Source: CAIZGX01 sp044374295 (GTDB taxonomy: Bacteria > Bacteroidota > Bacteroidia > Flavobacteriales_D > Sanyastnellaceae). From it: 64,000 bases of DNA. Shown here piece after piece: positions 51,244 to 59,668 of the stretch. The notes under the pieces were generated by a model. It was given only the letters and a program-made list of their open reading frames with translations, was not told the DNA's origin and did no database searches. The DNA is taken from the NCBI GenBank assembly GCA_044374295.1, contig JBILOU010000004.1, forward strand, positions 9,105 through 73,104, written 5' to 3'. Numbering within the stretch: position 1 is the first letter of the stretch; the number at the start of each line of letters is the position of its first letter. A program made the translations under genes and the position numbers.

Positions 51244-51645
51244 ATGGCAGAAGGAAGTAACTACCGTGACGATGTATTTTCAAGAGAGGTACGCGCGGGA
51301 AAACGCAAATATTTCTTCGATGTGAAAACGACGAGAGGCAATGATTTATTCATGACCATTACCGAGAGCAAACGCTCGGGATTTTCAGACAGCGGTCAGG
51401 CCAGCTATGAAAAGCACAAAATTTTCCTATACAAAGAAGACTTCGATAAATTCATTGAAGGATTGGAAGATACCATTAATCATATTCGTCAACTTCAAGA
51501 TACGGGCGACTTCCGTTCTTCTGAATTTGCAACATCAGAAAACGAAAACTCAGAGTCAAATCTTGCACAAACTGCTCCAGCAGCCGAATCAAGTTCTGAA
51601 GAGTCTACCACTTCTTCAAGCGATATTTCATTCGACGACTTATAA
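51244..51645 (+). CDS. PUR-family (DUF3276) nucleic-acid-binding protein
   Basis: 133 residues. VFSREVRAGKRKYFFDVKTT and RGNDLFMTITESKRSGFSD are the PUR repeat beta-strands, and YEKHKIFLYKEDFDKFIEGL the helix. The C-terminal 45 residues are S/E-rich and disordered. PUR-alpha-like proteins bind single-stranded nucleic acid; the Bacteroidota role is not well known. Own promoter and terminator. Confidence 0.88.
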   Translation: MAEGSNYRDDVFSREVRAGKRKYFFDVKTTRGNDLFMTITESKRSGFSDSGQASYEKHKIFLYKEDFDKFIEGLEDTINHIRQLQDTGDFRSSEFATSENENSESNLAQTAPAAESSSEESTTSSSDISFDDL

Positions 51646-51664
51646 ATTGAATAATACTTTTTGG

Positions 51665-51691
51665 AAAAGACAGCTTCGGCTGTCTTTTTTG
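51665..51691 (+). terminator. Terminator of the PUR gene
   Basis: AAAAGACAGC, loop TTCG, GCTGTCTTTT followed by more T and a G. Perfect ten-pair stem with a stable TTCG loop, 20 bases after the stop codon. Confidence 0.92.
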
Positions 51692-51758
51692 TTTTCCATG
51701 AAATGAATTGTTGCTGTACCTTCACGCTCGCAAAAAATATCACTTCGATATACCGCTT

Positions 51759-52481
51759 ATGTCTAAAAAAAATCCGGGAACGCTATACCTCTTCCCTACA
51801 CCCATTGGAGATCTTCATCAGATGGAACACCTTCCATTCAACAATGAATTATTGTTGGAACTGGACATCTTCTTTGTGGAAGAATTGAAAACGGCTCGAC
51901 GCTATTTAAGAAAAAATGGCTACACCAAAGATTTTGAAGAAATTACGTTAAACGTTATAAACGAGCACAGTAAGGAGCTTGGTTACGAGGATTGGTTGAA
52001 GCCAATTCTGGAAGGAAAAGACGGCGGACTCATGAGCGAGGCAGGTATGCCATGCATTGCAGATCCGGGTGCGGTGATTGTTGCGGAAGCACATCGCATG
52101 GGCATTCCAGTAGTGCCATTAACGGGACCGTCATCGATTATGCTCACGCTAGCGGCTTCTGGACTAAACGGACAATCTTTCACTTTTCACGGATATCTTC
52201 CACGGGAGCGCGGTGAGCGCATGAAGAAGATTAAGATGTTGGAAAGACAGTCTTCAGAGTTTAAAGTGACGCAGTTGTTTATGGATGCGCCTTACCGCAG
52301 TCATCATGTTTACGATGATTTGCGCGAGCACCTTCAACCCACCACTCTCCTTTGTATTGGATGCGATGTGCACAGTCAGAATGGCTATGTTATAACCAAG
52401 ACCATTGCGCAATGGCGCGACATGAATTGGGACTTCAACAAACGAAATGTCATTTTTGCTATTGGAATTGAAAAGAAATGA
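51759..52481 (+). CDS. RsmI-like SAM-dependent methyltransferase
   Basis: 240 residues from the ATG at 51759; an earlier in-frame start at 51708 adds an unlikely leader overlapping the terminator stretch. LYLFPTPIGDL is the RsmI N-terminal motif, GGLMSEAGMPCIADPGAVIV and VVPLTGPSSIMLTLAASGLN the tetrapyrrole-methylase fold, and FTFHGYLPRE the conserved tail. RsmI methylates the 2'-O of C1402 in 16S rRNA. It is shorter than typical RsmI, so it may be a close relative with the same or another RNA target. It overlaps the next gene by four bases. Confidence 0.85.
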   Translation: MSKKNPGTLYLFPTPIGDLHQMEHLPFNNELLLELDIFFVEELKTARRYLRKNGYTKDFEEITLNVINEHSKELGYEDWLKPILEGKDGGLMSEAGMPCIADPGAVIVAEAHRMGIPVVPLTGPSSIMLTLAASGLNGQSFTFHGYLPRERGERMKKIKMLERQSSEFKVTQLFMDAPYRSHHVYDDLREHLQPTTLLCIGCDVHSQNGYVITKTIAQWRDMNWDFNKRNVIFAIGIEKK

Positions 52482-52921
52482 AACGGGTTCTCTGCGTTTG
52501 TCTAGGTAATATTTGTCGCTCCCCTCTGGCCGAAGGAATTTTAAAGGCGAAGGCGCAAGAGCTTCAAGTTTCTGTTGGTATTGCTAGTGCGGGAACTGCA
52601 GGTTACCACATAGGCAGTCGAGCAGACAAGCGTTCTGAAAAGGTTGGAAAACGATACAACGTTGATATTTCCAATCATAAGGCTCAGAAATTTAAGGCCG
52701 AGCATTTCGATGAGTTCGATATCATTTTAGTCATGGACCAAATGAACTACAACGATGTTTCCTCTTTGGCTCGAAACTCAGATGATCTTAAGAAAATAAA
52801 ATTGTACCTCATTGAAGAGGATGTGGAAGATCCGTATTACGGTGAGGAAGACGGATTCGAAAAGATGTATCACATCTTAGAATCGAAAGCCGAACATTGG
52901 ATTAGAACAGCACTTCAATAA
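52478..52921 (+). CDS. Low-molecular-weight protein-tyrosine phosphatase
   Basis: 147 residues. The P-loop CLGNICRSPLAEG has Cys8 and Arg14 (C-x5-R), and the general acid Asp is in VEDPYYG. It removes phosphate from phosphotyrosine or from small substrates. It overlaps the RsmI-like gene by four bases (ATGA), so they are co-translated. Confidence 0.92.
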   Translation: MKRVLCVCLGNICRSPLAEGILKAKAQELQVSVGIASAGTAGYHIGSRADKRSEKVGKRYNVDISNHKAQKFKAEHFDEFDIILVMDQMNYNDVSSLARNSDDLKKIKLYLIEEDVEDPYYGEEDGFEKMYHILESKAEHWIRTALQ

Positions 52922-52922
52922 C

Positions 52923-52930
52923 TATCTTTG
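52923..52930 (+). promoter_or_regulatory. -7 box of the arginase gene
   Basis: TATCTTTG, exact TANNTTTG, four bases before the ATG at 52935. It starts one base after the stop of the phosphatase gene; a TTG 23 bases upstream (52897) could be the -33 element. Confidence 0.55.
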
Positions 52931-52934
52931 CATT

Positions 52935-53900
52935 ATGATTAACAAAAAAGCGAAAAACATTCGAATTATCGAAGTTCCGAGTGAAGTTGGAGCAGGAACA
53001 CGCGGATCTAGTCTTGGAGTAGATGCTTTGAAAATTGCAGCCCTTGACTTTCGTTCAGGCTTTTTCAAGAAATACAGAAGCATTGTCATTCCGAATGACA
53101 ATGCCGCTTTGCATAACAACCCAGGTAGCCGCTACGCGAAGCACATTCGCAGTGTTTTAAAAATGTACGAGCGCATTGGTGCTGCTGTGCGAGATACCAT
53201 TCGTGACAACAGGTTCCCTCTTCTTTTGAGCGGAGACCACAGTAACGCTGGAGGAACCCTTGCCGGTATTCGCATGGCCTACCCTGAATCGCGCGTGGGT
53301 GTTATCTGGATCGATGCACATGCCGATTTACACAGCCCCTATACAAGCCCAAGCGGAAACCTTCACGGTATGCCGTTGGCTACGGCCTTGAATGAAGACA
53401 ACATTGAAGAAAAAGTGAACGACCTCGACTACGAAACCATTGACTTGTGGGAAATGTTGAAGAATGTCGGCGATATCTGTCCGAAAATTGAATACCGTGA
53501 CCTCGTTTACATCACCCTTCGCGATTTTGAAGAACAAGAGGCAGCGTTAATCAAGCAGAACAAAGTGAAAGTGGTTTCGACCAATGAACTTCGCAAGACG
53601 GGGATCACCAAATTGAGCCGCGAGATTCTTCGCTACTTAAGTGCTTGCGACAAGATTTACATCAGTTTCGACGTAGACTCTATGGATCCTATAGTTTCAA
53701 GAGGAACAGGGACACCTGTAAAAGGCGGAATCAATGAGCGCGAAGCGGCTGACTTAATCTTAGAGTTACTTCAAAACGAGCGCATCTGCTGTTTAGAATT
53801 CACTGAAATTAATCCAACCCTCGACAGTGAAAACGTCATGGCAGAGACTGTTTTCGAGATTCTTCAAAAAGTCGCGCGTCAGTTGGAAATGATTCAATAA
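52935..53900 (+). CDS. Arginase/agmatinase-family ureohydrolase
   Basis: 321 residues. Mn-binding motifs: LLSGDHSNAGG (His102), WIDAHADLHSPYTSPSGNLH with Asp127, His129 and Asp131, and SFDVDSMDP. The SPYTSPSGNLHGMP pattern fits arginase (arginine to ornithine and urea) better than agmatinase or formimidoylglutamase. Conserved substrate-loop residues are present. Own promoter. Confidence 0.88.
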   Translation: MINKKAKNIRIIEVPSEVGAGTRGSSLGVDALKIAALDFRSGFFKKYRSIVIPNDNAALHNNPGSRYAKHIRSVLKMYERIGAAVRDTIRDNRFPLLLSGDHSNAGGTLAGIRMAYPESRVGVIWIDAHADLHSPYTSPSGNLHGMPLATALNEDNIEEKVNDLDYETIDLWEMLKNVGDICPKIEYRDLVYITLRDFEEQEAALIKQNKVKVVSTNELRKTGITKLSREILRYLSACDKIYISFDVDSMDPIVSRGTGTPVKGGINEREAADLILELLQNERICCLEFTEINPTLDSENVMAETVFEILQKVARQLEMIQ

Positions 53901-53965
53901 ATCATCGATTGAAATTCGAAAGTTTCAACTATGCTTTCGTAACTTCGCAGCCTTAAAACTGCAAC

Positions 53966-54706
53966 ATGAAAATTTTAGTCTGCGTGAGTAAGGCTCCCGA
54001 CACTACGTCGAAAATCGCCTTCACCAACAACAACACTTCGTTCGATGAAGCTGGAGTAAACTTCATTGTTAATCCGTATGATGAATGGTACGCACTTGTT
54101 CGTGCGTTAGAATTGAAAGAAGCACAAGGCGGAAACGTTACTGTATTGAGCGTTGGCGGTGCAGATTACGAACAGATTATTCGCAAGGCGCTGGCAATTG
54201 GTGCTGACGATGCTGTTCGTATTGACGCTCCAGAGTCTGACGCATTGAGTGTTTCTACGCACATTGCGAACTACGCGAAAGACAAAGGATTCGATTTAAT
54301 TTTATGTGGAAAAGAAACCATCAACTACAACGGTTCTGTTGTACCTGGGATGGTTGCTGAACTTTTAGATATGCCATTAGTGGCACTTGCTGCTAAACTT
54401 GACGTTGCCAATGGCGTTGCCACTTGCGAGCGTGAAGTGACTGGCGGAATGGAAGTGTTAGAAGTTAACCTTCCTGCAGTAATCAGCGCTGCAAAAGGAA
54501 TGGCCGAGCAACGCATTCCAAACATGCGAGGAATTATGGCTGCACGTACCAAAGCTCTGGAAGTTGTAGCAGTTGAAAACGGTGCTTCAAGCACTTCAGT
54601 AAACAATTACGAAATGCCTCCTGCAAAGAGCGCATGCAAATTCGTAGATCCAGCCAACGCTGCAGAATTAATCACATTGTTACACCAAGAGGCGAAAGTC
54701 ATTTAA
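53966..54706 (+). CDS. etfB: Electron transfer flavoprotein, beta subunit
   Basis: 246 residues. VSKAPDTTSKIAFTNN and the AMP-binding core LILCGKETINYNGSVVPGMV are those of EtfB; EREVTGGMEVLEVNLPAVIS follows. With EtfA it carries electrons from acyl-CoA dehydrogenases to the quinone pool by way of ETF-QO. It lies 13 bases before etfA. TAACTTCG at 53940-53947 may be its -7 box. Confidence 0.95.
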   Translation: MKILVCVSKAPDTTSKIAFTNNNTSFDEAGVNFIVNPYDEWYALVRALELKEAQGGNVTVLSVGGADYEQIIRKALAIGADDAVRIDAPESDALSVSTHIANYAKDKGFDLILCGKETINYNGSVVPGMVAELLDMPLVALAAKLDVANGVATCEREVTGGMEVLEVNLPAVISAAKGMAEQRIPNMRGIMAARTKALEVVAVENGASSTSVNNYEMPPAKSACKFVDPANAAELITLLHQEAKVI

Positions 54707-54719
54707 TACCGTATTGAAC

Positions 54720-55667
54720 ATGAAAACTATTGTATTCGCAGAACACCTTAACGGTAAATTCACGAAATCTTCTTTAGAAGCAGTTTCTTATGCTTCTGCA
54801 TGGTCGGCGAGCGCAGGTGGAACTTGCATTGCCGTTACTTACGGAAACATTGACGCTTCAGTTTTAGGCACTGCTGGTGCTTCTGAAGTTTGGAAAATGG
54901 ATGCATTGAGTGCAGCAGACGGAGATCAAGTAACCAAATTAATGTTGGCTGCTCAGAAAGAGTCTGGCGCAAACGCTATCGTATTGTCTCACGATTTAGT
55001 TGGAAAATCAGTTGCCCCTCGCCTATCTGTTCGTTTGAACGCAGGATTGGTTTCAGGCGCTACAGCTATTCCAGCTGGAAATACCGTGAAGAAAAATGTT
55101 TTCTCAGGAAAAGCCATTGCACATGTAACCGTGAACTCTGAATTGAGCATTGTTACTGTCCTTCCGAATTCATACGGAGTAAACACTTCAGGAACAGCAT
55201 GTCCTGTAAATGCATACAACGCTGAAGTTGGAACTGCACGCGTTCGTGTGAAAGAAGTTCGTGTTGAAGAAAGCGAATCTATTCCATTGCCAGAAGCTGA
55301 CAAAGTTGTTTCGGCAGGAAGAGGAATGAAAGGCCCCGAGAATTGGGGTATGGTTGAAGAATTAGCGAAAGAATTAGGAGCTGCAACTGCTTGTTCACGT
55401 CCGGTTTCAGATATCGGATGGCGCCCTCACCACGAGCACGTGGGACAAACGGGAATCGCTATTCGTCCGAACTTATACATTGCAGTTGGAATTAGCGGAG
55501 CTATTCAGCATTTGGCTGGAGTTAACGGATCGAAGGTTATTGTTGTCATTAACAAAGACGCTGAAGCACCGTTCTTTAAAGCAGCTGATTACGGAATTGT
55601 TGGAGATGCGTTCGAAGTGGTTCCTCAATTAATAGCAGCAGCGAAAGCCTTCAACGCTTCGAAATAA
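54720..55667 (+). CDS. etfA: Electron transfer flavoprotein, alpha subunit
   Basis: 315 residues from the ATG at 54720; a TTG at 54714 is possible but weaker. Domain I ends near residue 190 and the FAD domain follows: VVSAGRGMKGPENWGMVEEL, DIGWRPHHEHVGQTGIAIRP, YIAVGISGAIQHLAGVNGSK. Partner of EtfB. Its stop overlaps the next start (TAATG), so the nuclease gene is coupled. Confidence 0.95.
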   Translation: MKTIVFAEHLNGKFTKSSLEAVSYASAWSASAGGTCIAVTYGNIDASVLGTAGASEVWKMDALSAADGDQVTKLMLAAQKESGANAIVLSHDLVGKSVAPRLSVRLNAGLVSGATAIPAGNTVKKNVFSGKAIAHVTVNSELSIVTVLPNSYGVNTSGTACPVNAYNAEVGTARVRVKEVRVEESESIPLPEADKVVSAGRGMKGPENWGMVEELAKELGAATACSRPVSDIGWRPHHEHVGQTGIAIRPNLYIAVGISGAIQHLAGVNGSKVIVVINKDAEAPFFKAADYGIVGDAFEVVPQLIAAAKAFNASK

Positions 55668-56251
55668 TGGCCGATAAGATTCAGCTAGACCTTGTAGATA
55701 TTACCCCGAGCAGCAGCTCGAATGGGGCGTATGTCATGGCGCTTACCGAAATTGCAGGTGCTCGTAGTTTGGCCATTGTTATTGGTCCGGCTGAAGCACA
55801 CAGCATTGTTATTGTGATGGAAAAAATGCCCATCACCCGTCCACTTACCCACGACCTATTCGTTTCCCTTGCAGAGAATTTTGAAATTCATGTGGAAGAA
55901 GTATTCATCTATCAAATGATCGATGGTATTTTCTATGCGCGAATTGTTGTGAGAGGAAATAACAAAATTGTTGAAGTAGATTCTCGCACCAGCGATGCAG
56001 TGGCTATAGCCATTCGCTTCGGGGCTCCGATTTTCTGTGCGAAGGAAGTGATGGATGAAGTTGGAAGAGACATGCGCGCGTTGACGGAAGGTGACGAGAT
56101 GGATTTCGATTTGGATATTACTGAAGAAGATTTGGAAGAAGAATTATCTCCGGAAGAAATCTTAAAGAAATTAGACGAAGCCTTGCTGAATGAAGACTAT
56201 GAGCTAGCATCGAGGCTCCGCGACGAGTTGGAAAAACGAAATAAAAAATAA
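55667..56251 (+). CDS. Bifunctional nuclease (DUF151) with UVR motif
   Basis: 194 residues. Residues about 1-130 are the BFN/DUF151 domain (GARSLAIVIGPAEAHSIVIV, PLTHDLFVSLAENF, VDSRTSDAVAIAIRFGAPIF). An acidic linker follows, and about 157-192 is a UvrB/UvrC-type coiled coil (LDEALLNEDYELASRLRDEL). BFN proteins have DNase and RNase activity in plants; the bacterial role is less clear. Its start overlaps the etfA stop by one base. Confidence 0.9.
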   Translation: MADKIQLDLVDITPSSSSNGAYVMALTEIAGARSLAIVIGPAEAHSIVIVMEKMPITRPLTHDLFVSLAENFEIHVEEVFIYQMIDGIFYARIVVRGNNKIVEVDSRTSDAVAIAIRFGAPIFCAKEVMDEVGRDMRALTEGDEMDFDLDITEEDLEEELSPEEILKKLDEALLNEDYELASRLRDELEKRNKK

Positions 56252-56296
56252 AGCTCCGATCCATAGGATTTGAGTGATACCAAAACAATAAAGACT

Positions 56297-56788
56297 ATGG
56301 TTGGAATTATAATGGGAAGCAAGAGCGACTTGCGTATTATGCAAGAAGCTGCAGACGTCCTTTCGTTATTGAACGTCCCTTTTGAAATCAGTGTTGTCAG
56401 CGCGCATCGCACACCGGACCGCATGTTCGAGTATGCTAAGGGCGCCGCCAGTAGAGGTGTTCAGGTAATTATAGCCGGAGCCGGTGGGGCGGCGCATCTA
56501 CCAGGAATGACAGCGTCGTTGACTCCCCTTCCTGTTATTGGTGTTCCAATTAAATCTTCGAATAGTATCGACGGATGGGACAGTGTTCTCAGCATTCTTC
56601 AAATGCCGGCCGGAGTTCCTGTTGCAACTGTTGCTCTCGATGGTGCGCGTAATGCTGGAATCTTAGCCGCGCAAATCGTTGCCGTTTCCGACGCGCAATT
56701 GATGCAACGCATCGCTCAATTCAAAGATGAATTGAAGAAAAAAGTAATGGACTCGGTTTCCGAAGTGGAAGCTCTTTCAAAAAAATAA
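56297..56788 (+). CDS. purE: N5-carboxyaminoimidazole ribonucleotide mutase
   Basis: 163 residues from the ATG at 56297; a TTG at 56270 adds nine residues and cannot be excluded. GIIMGSKSDLRIM and SAHRTPDRM hold the substrate-binding Ser, Asp and His residues, and IAGAGGAAHLPGMTASLTPL follows. It moves the carboxylate from N5 to C4 in purine synthesis. purK is not adjacent. Confidence 0.95.
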   Translation: MVGIIMGSKSDLRIMQEAADVLSLLNVPFEISVVSAHRTPDRMFEYAKGAASRGVQVIIAGAGGAAHLPGMTASLTPLPVIGVPIKSSNSIDGWDSVLSILQMPAGVPVATVALDGARNAGILAAQIVAVSDAQLMQRIAQFKDELKKKVMDSVSEVEALSKK

Positions 56789-56789
56789 T

Positions 56790-57680
56790 ATGGCTACTTT
56801 TATTCCTGGTGAAATTCCCGTTGGGAAATTACACCAATTGCTTTTAGGCAGTGTTGCTCCAAGACCCATTGCATGGGTTAGCACCATAGACGAAAACGGA
56901 ACTCCTAACCTGTCTCCGTTTAGTTTCTTCAACGTCTTTTCTGCCAATCCGCCTATTGCTATTTTCTCTCCTGCGCGCAGAGGTCGCGACAACACGACCA
57001 AGCACACGTATGAAAATGTGAAGCGCGTTCCTGAATGTGTGATCAACATTGTGAACTACAGCTTGGTTCAACAATGCTCATTGAGTAGTGTTGAGTATCC
57101 AGCAGGAGTGAATGAGTTCATTAAATCCGGAGTAACTGAATTGGCTTCAGAAGTAGTTCGCGTTCCGCGCGTTGCTGAATCGCCCATTCAATTAGAATGT
57201 AAGGTGAAGGAAGTTATTGAACTCGGAACCGAAGGAGGAGCGGGAAATCTTGTAGTCTGCGAAATTGTTCGTGTTCACATCAACGATTCCATTTTAGATG
57301 AAAACGGAAGAATAGATATGTTCAAAGCTGATTTGGTTGCGCGCGCTGGTGGAGACCTTTACGTGCGGGCAATTGACGGATTGTTTGAAGTTCCGAAACC
57401 CAATGAAAAAATTGGAATTGGAATCGATGCATTACCAGAAGACATTCGTCATTCGAATATCTTAACGGGAAACGATTTAGGCATGTTGGGCAATCTACAA
57501 GCCCTTCCAAATGAAACAGATGTAAATGAGTACAAGTTATTAGAGCTTTCTGACTTATTTTTAGAACATGAAGGAAAAGCAGAAGCGTTAGAACAAGCAC
57601 TTCATGCCCGTGCAGCTGAATTATTAAAAAACAAAAATGTTATTGAAGCGGCATGTACGCTTCTTGCATTCAACAACTAA
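56790..57680 (+). CDS. Flavin reductase-like protein (FMN split barrel)
   Basis: 296 residues. GSVAPRPIAWVSTIDENGTP and LSPFSFFNVFSANPPIAIFS form the FMN-binding split barrel, and AESPIQLECKVKEVIELG follows. The C-terminal 90 residues are an alpha-helical extension that I do not recognise, seen in a subgroup of these proteins. It probably binds flavin and acts as a reductase or oxidoreductase. It lies 1 base from the purE stop. Confidence 0.85.
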   Translation: MATFIPGEIPVGKLHQLLLGSVAPRPIAWVSTIDENGTPNLSPFSFFNVFSANPPIAIFSPARRGRDNTTKHTYENVKRVPECVINIVNYSLVQQCSLSSVEYPAGVNEFIKSGVTELASEVVRVPRVAESPIQLECKVKEVIELGTEGGAGNLVVCEIVRVHINDSILDENGRIDMFKADLVARAGGDLYVRAIDGLFEVPKPNEKIGIGIDALPEDIRHSNILTGNDLGMLGNLQALPNETDVNEYKLLELSDLFLEHEGKAEALEQALHARAAELLKNKNVIEAACTLLAFNN

Positions 57681-57691
57681 ACTCTTTCCGC

Positions 57692-58951
57692 ATGATTAAG
57701 CAACGTCTAACCGCATTAAGTTTTCTTCAATTCTTTATTTGGGGGTGTTGGCTCATTACAATCGGTGCGTTTTGGTTTGAAACCAAGCAATGGGGACCCG
57801 ATCAGTTTGGCGTTATTTTTTCGACTATGGGAATCTCGGCTTTGTTCATGCCTGCTATAGCGGGTATTCTTTCAGACCGATTCATCAATGCAGAAAAGCT
57901 TTATGGCATTCTTCACATACTTGGTGGCGTATGCTTGTTCTTCGTTCCAGCTTCGGCAACACCTGATGAAATGTTCTGGAGAATCTTGTTGACCATGATT
58001 TTCTACATGCCAACTATTTCATTGTCGAACACGGTGGCTTATGCTATTTTATCTAGAGAAGAAGGCATTGATGTCGTTAAGGCCTTCCCTCCTATTCGTG
58101 TTTGGGGAACCGTTGGATTCATTGTCGCGCTTTGGACAGTAAGTTTAACCGGAAATGAAACACATGCCTTTCAATTTTACCTAGGGGGAATAGCTTCTTT
58201 GGTACTCGGAATTTATTCCTTCACCCTACCAGCCTGTCCTCCTTTAGGGAAAAATTTAGAGCGGAAAGGATTTATTCAGGCTTTTGGATTGCACGCGTTC
58301 TCTATGTTTAAGAACTATCGATATGCGATTTTCTTCTTGTTTGCTATGCTTCTAGGAGCGGCATTGCAATTGACAAACGCATATGGAGATGTGTTCTTGC
58401 ACAGTTTCGATAATTTGTACTCAGACCCGAAACCACTTGCCGTTCAATATCCGGCCATTATCTCGAGCATTGCTCAAATCTCTGAAACCCTTTTCATTCT
58501 TGCCATTCCGTTTTTCATGAAGCGTTTTGGCATTAAGCAAATCATGATCATAAGCATGGTCGCGTGGGTTCTTCGTTTCGGTTTGTTCGCATTCGGTGAT
58601 CCAGCAGGCGGATTGTGGATGATTGTGCTGTCTTGCATCATTTACGGAATGGCATTCGATTTCTTCAACATTTCCGGATCGTTATTCATTGAGAAAAGTG
58701 TTGAACCGGGCATACGCTCTAGTGCTCAAGGACTATTCACCATGATGGTGAATGGCGTTGGCGCTGTTTTGGGCAGCCGCGTAAGCGGATGGGTAATGGA
58801 AAAATATTTCACGACCTACATCCCAGGTGAAAACGGAAAACAAATCGCACAAATCGATTGGCACAGCACATGGCTTTGCTTCGCAGGCTATTCGTTGGTT
58901 GTGCTTGTCTTGTTTGTCCTACTCTTCCGCGAAAAGAAAAATGTTGCTTAG
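57692..58951 (+). CDS. Nucleoside transporter, NupG/XapB-type MFS
   Basis: 419 residues from the ATG at 57692. About 12 hydrophobic segments. SFLQFFIWGCWLITIGAFWF at the N-terminus and the central VWGTVGFIVALWTVSLTGN match the proton-linked nucleoside permeases. Its substrate is inferred to be a nucleoside, and the neighbouring purE gives weak support. The final residues N-V-A and the TAG stop are encoded inside the first hairpin unit of array E, so the repeat has replaced or extended the original C-terminus. Confidence 0.83.
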   Translation: MIKQRLTALSFLQFFIWGCWLITIGAFWFETKQWGPDQFGVIFSTMGISALFMPAIAGILSDRFINAEKLYGILHILGGVCLFFVPASATPDEMFWRILLTMIFYMPTISLSNTVAYAILSREEGIDVVKAFPPIRVWGTVGFIVALWTVSLTGNETHAFQFYLGGIASLVLGIYSFTLPACPPLGKNLERKGFIQAFGLHAFSMFKNYRYAIFFLFAMLLGAALQLTNAYGDVFLHSFDNLYSDPKPLAVQYPAIISSIAQISETLFILAIPFFMKRFGIKQIMIISMVAWVLRFGLFAFGDPAGGLWMIVLSCIIYGMAFDFFNISGSLFIEKSVEPGIRSSAQGLFTMMVNGVGAVLGSRVSGWVMEKYFTTYIPGENGKQIAQIDWHSTWLCFAGYSLVVLVLFVLLFREKKNVA

Positions 58952-59199
58952 CAACTAATGTCCGAAGGACTAATGTTGGCAGAGCCAACGAATGTCTTCG
59001 ACGAATGCCCAAGGGAGAATGTTGGCTGCGCTAACGAATGCCAGAAGGCGAATGTCTGACGACTTAAATTAATCTTACGAAGTATCGTCGAAGACATTCG
59101 TTGGTGAAACCAACATTCGACTGAAAGTCATTCGTGCTTGCGCACATTCGTTGCTCCGCAACATTCGTCCTTCGGACATTCGTTGCCATGCAACATTAG
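58941..59199. repeat. Mini-hairpin arrays E, two arrays head to head (class I)
   Basis: Fifteen small hairpins. On the left (58941-59062) the spacers read CGAATG/CTAATG; on the right (59085-59199) they read CATTCG/CATTAG, so the two halves point away from each other. The right half begins TCGTCGAAGACATTCG (59085-59100) and the same 16 bases in reverse sit at 58989-59004. Between the heads is a 22-base A/T-rich centre (59063-59084). This covers most of the 323-base gap between the transporter gene and the DUF3127 gene; the remainder holds a further hairpin AATTGTT-CAT-AACAATT (59204-59220). Confidence 0.85.
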
Positions 59200-59274
59200 G
59201 GCGAATTGTTCATAACAATTGCTTTCGAATCCTAACAAGACTTCCGATATTCGTGGTTCCTAAACAATTGTATT

Positions 59275-59661
59275 ATGTCATTAGAATTAACAGGAACTTT
59301 AGTTAAGTTCTACGAAACAAAATCATTCCCTAGCGGATTCAGTATTCAAGAATTTGTGGTACGCACAGACGAGCGTTACCCACAAGAAATCCTTGTTCAA
59401 GCAGCAAAAGAAAAAATTGATGTGTTGAAGAATTTCAAGGAAAACGATGTGGTGAAAGTGAAATTCAATCTTCGCGGAAGAGAGTACAACGGAAGACACT
59501 TCGTTTCATTAGATATGTGGACAATGGATATTGCTGCTGCAGGAAATACTTCTGCAAGCAATCCTTCAACTATGGGCGGTTCAGCAGCACCTGCTGCGGC
59601 ACCTGTAATGAATAGCAATCCTGTAGATAACGACGCAGAAGGAGACGACTTGCCATTCTAA
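59275..59661 (+). CDS. DUF3127 protein, OB-fold-like with SSB-type tail
   Basis: 128 residues. The N-terminal 85 residues form a beta-rich domain (ELTGTLVKFYETKSFPSGFS, VKVKFNLRGREYNGRHFVSL) characteristic of DUF3127. A disordered A/S/P/N-rich linker follows and the protein ends GDDLPF, like the acidic DDIPF tip by which SSB calls other proteins to DNA. The role could be in DNA metabolism; this is inference from the tip. Confidence 0.85.
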   Translation: MSLELTGTLVKFYETKSFPSGFSIQEFVVRTDERYPQEILVQAAKEKIDVLKNFKENDVVKVKFNLRGREYNGRHFVSLDMWTMDIAAAGNTSASNPSTMGGSAAPAAAPVMNSNPVDNDAEGDDLPF

Positions 59662-59668
59662 TTAAAAA

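Noticed and set aside
53911..53930. TTGAAA-TTCGAAAG-TTTCAA hairpin after arginase as a terminator
   Set aside because: Stem is only A/T-rich with no T run; it could equally be part of the etfB promoter region.
10519..59199. Arrays A, C, D and E as CRISPR arrays
   Set aside because: The constant part is only six bases, the variable parts are themselves hairpins of 7-13 bases, and no cas gene is near.
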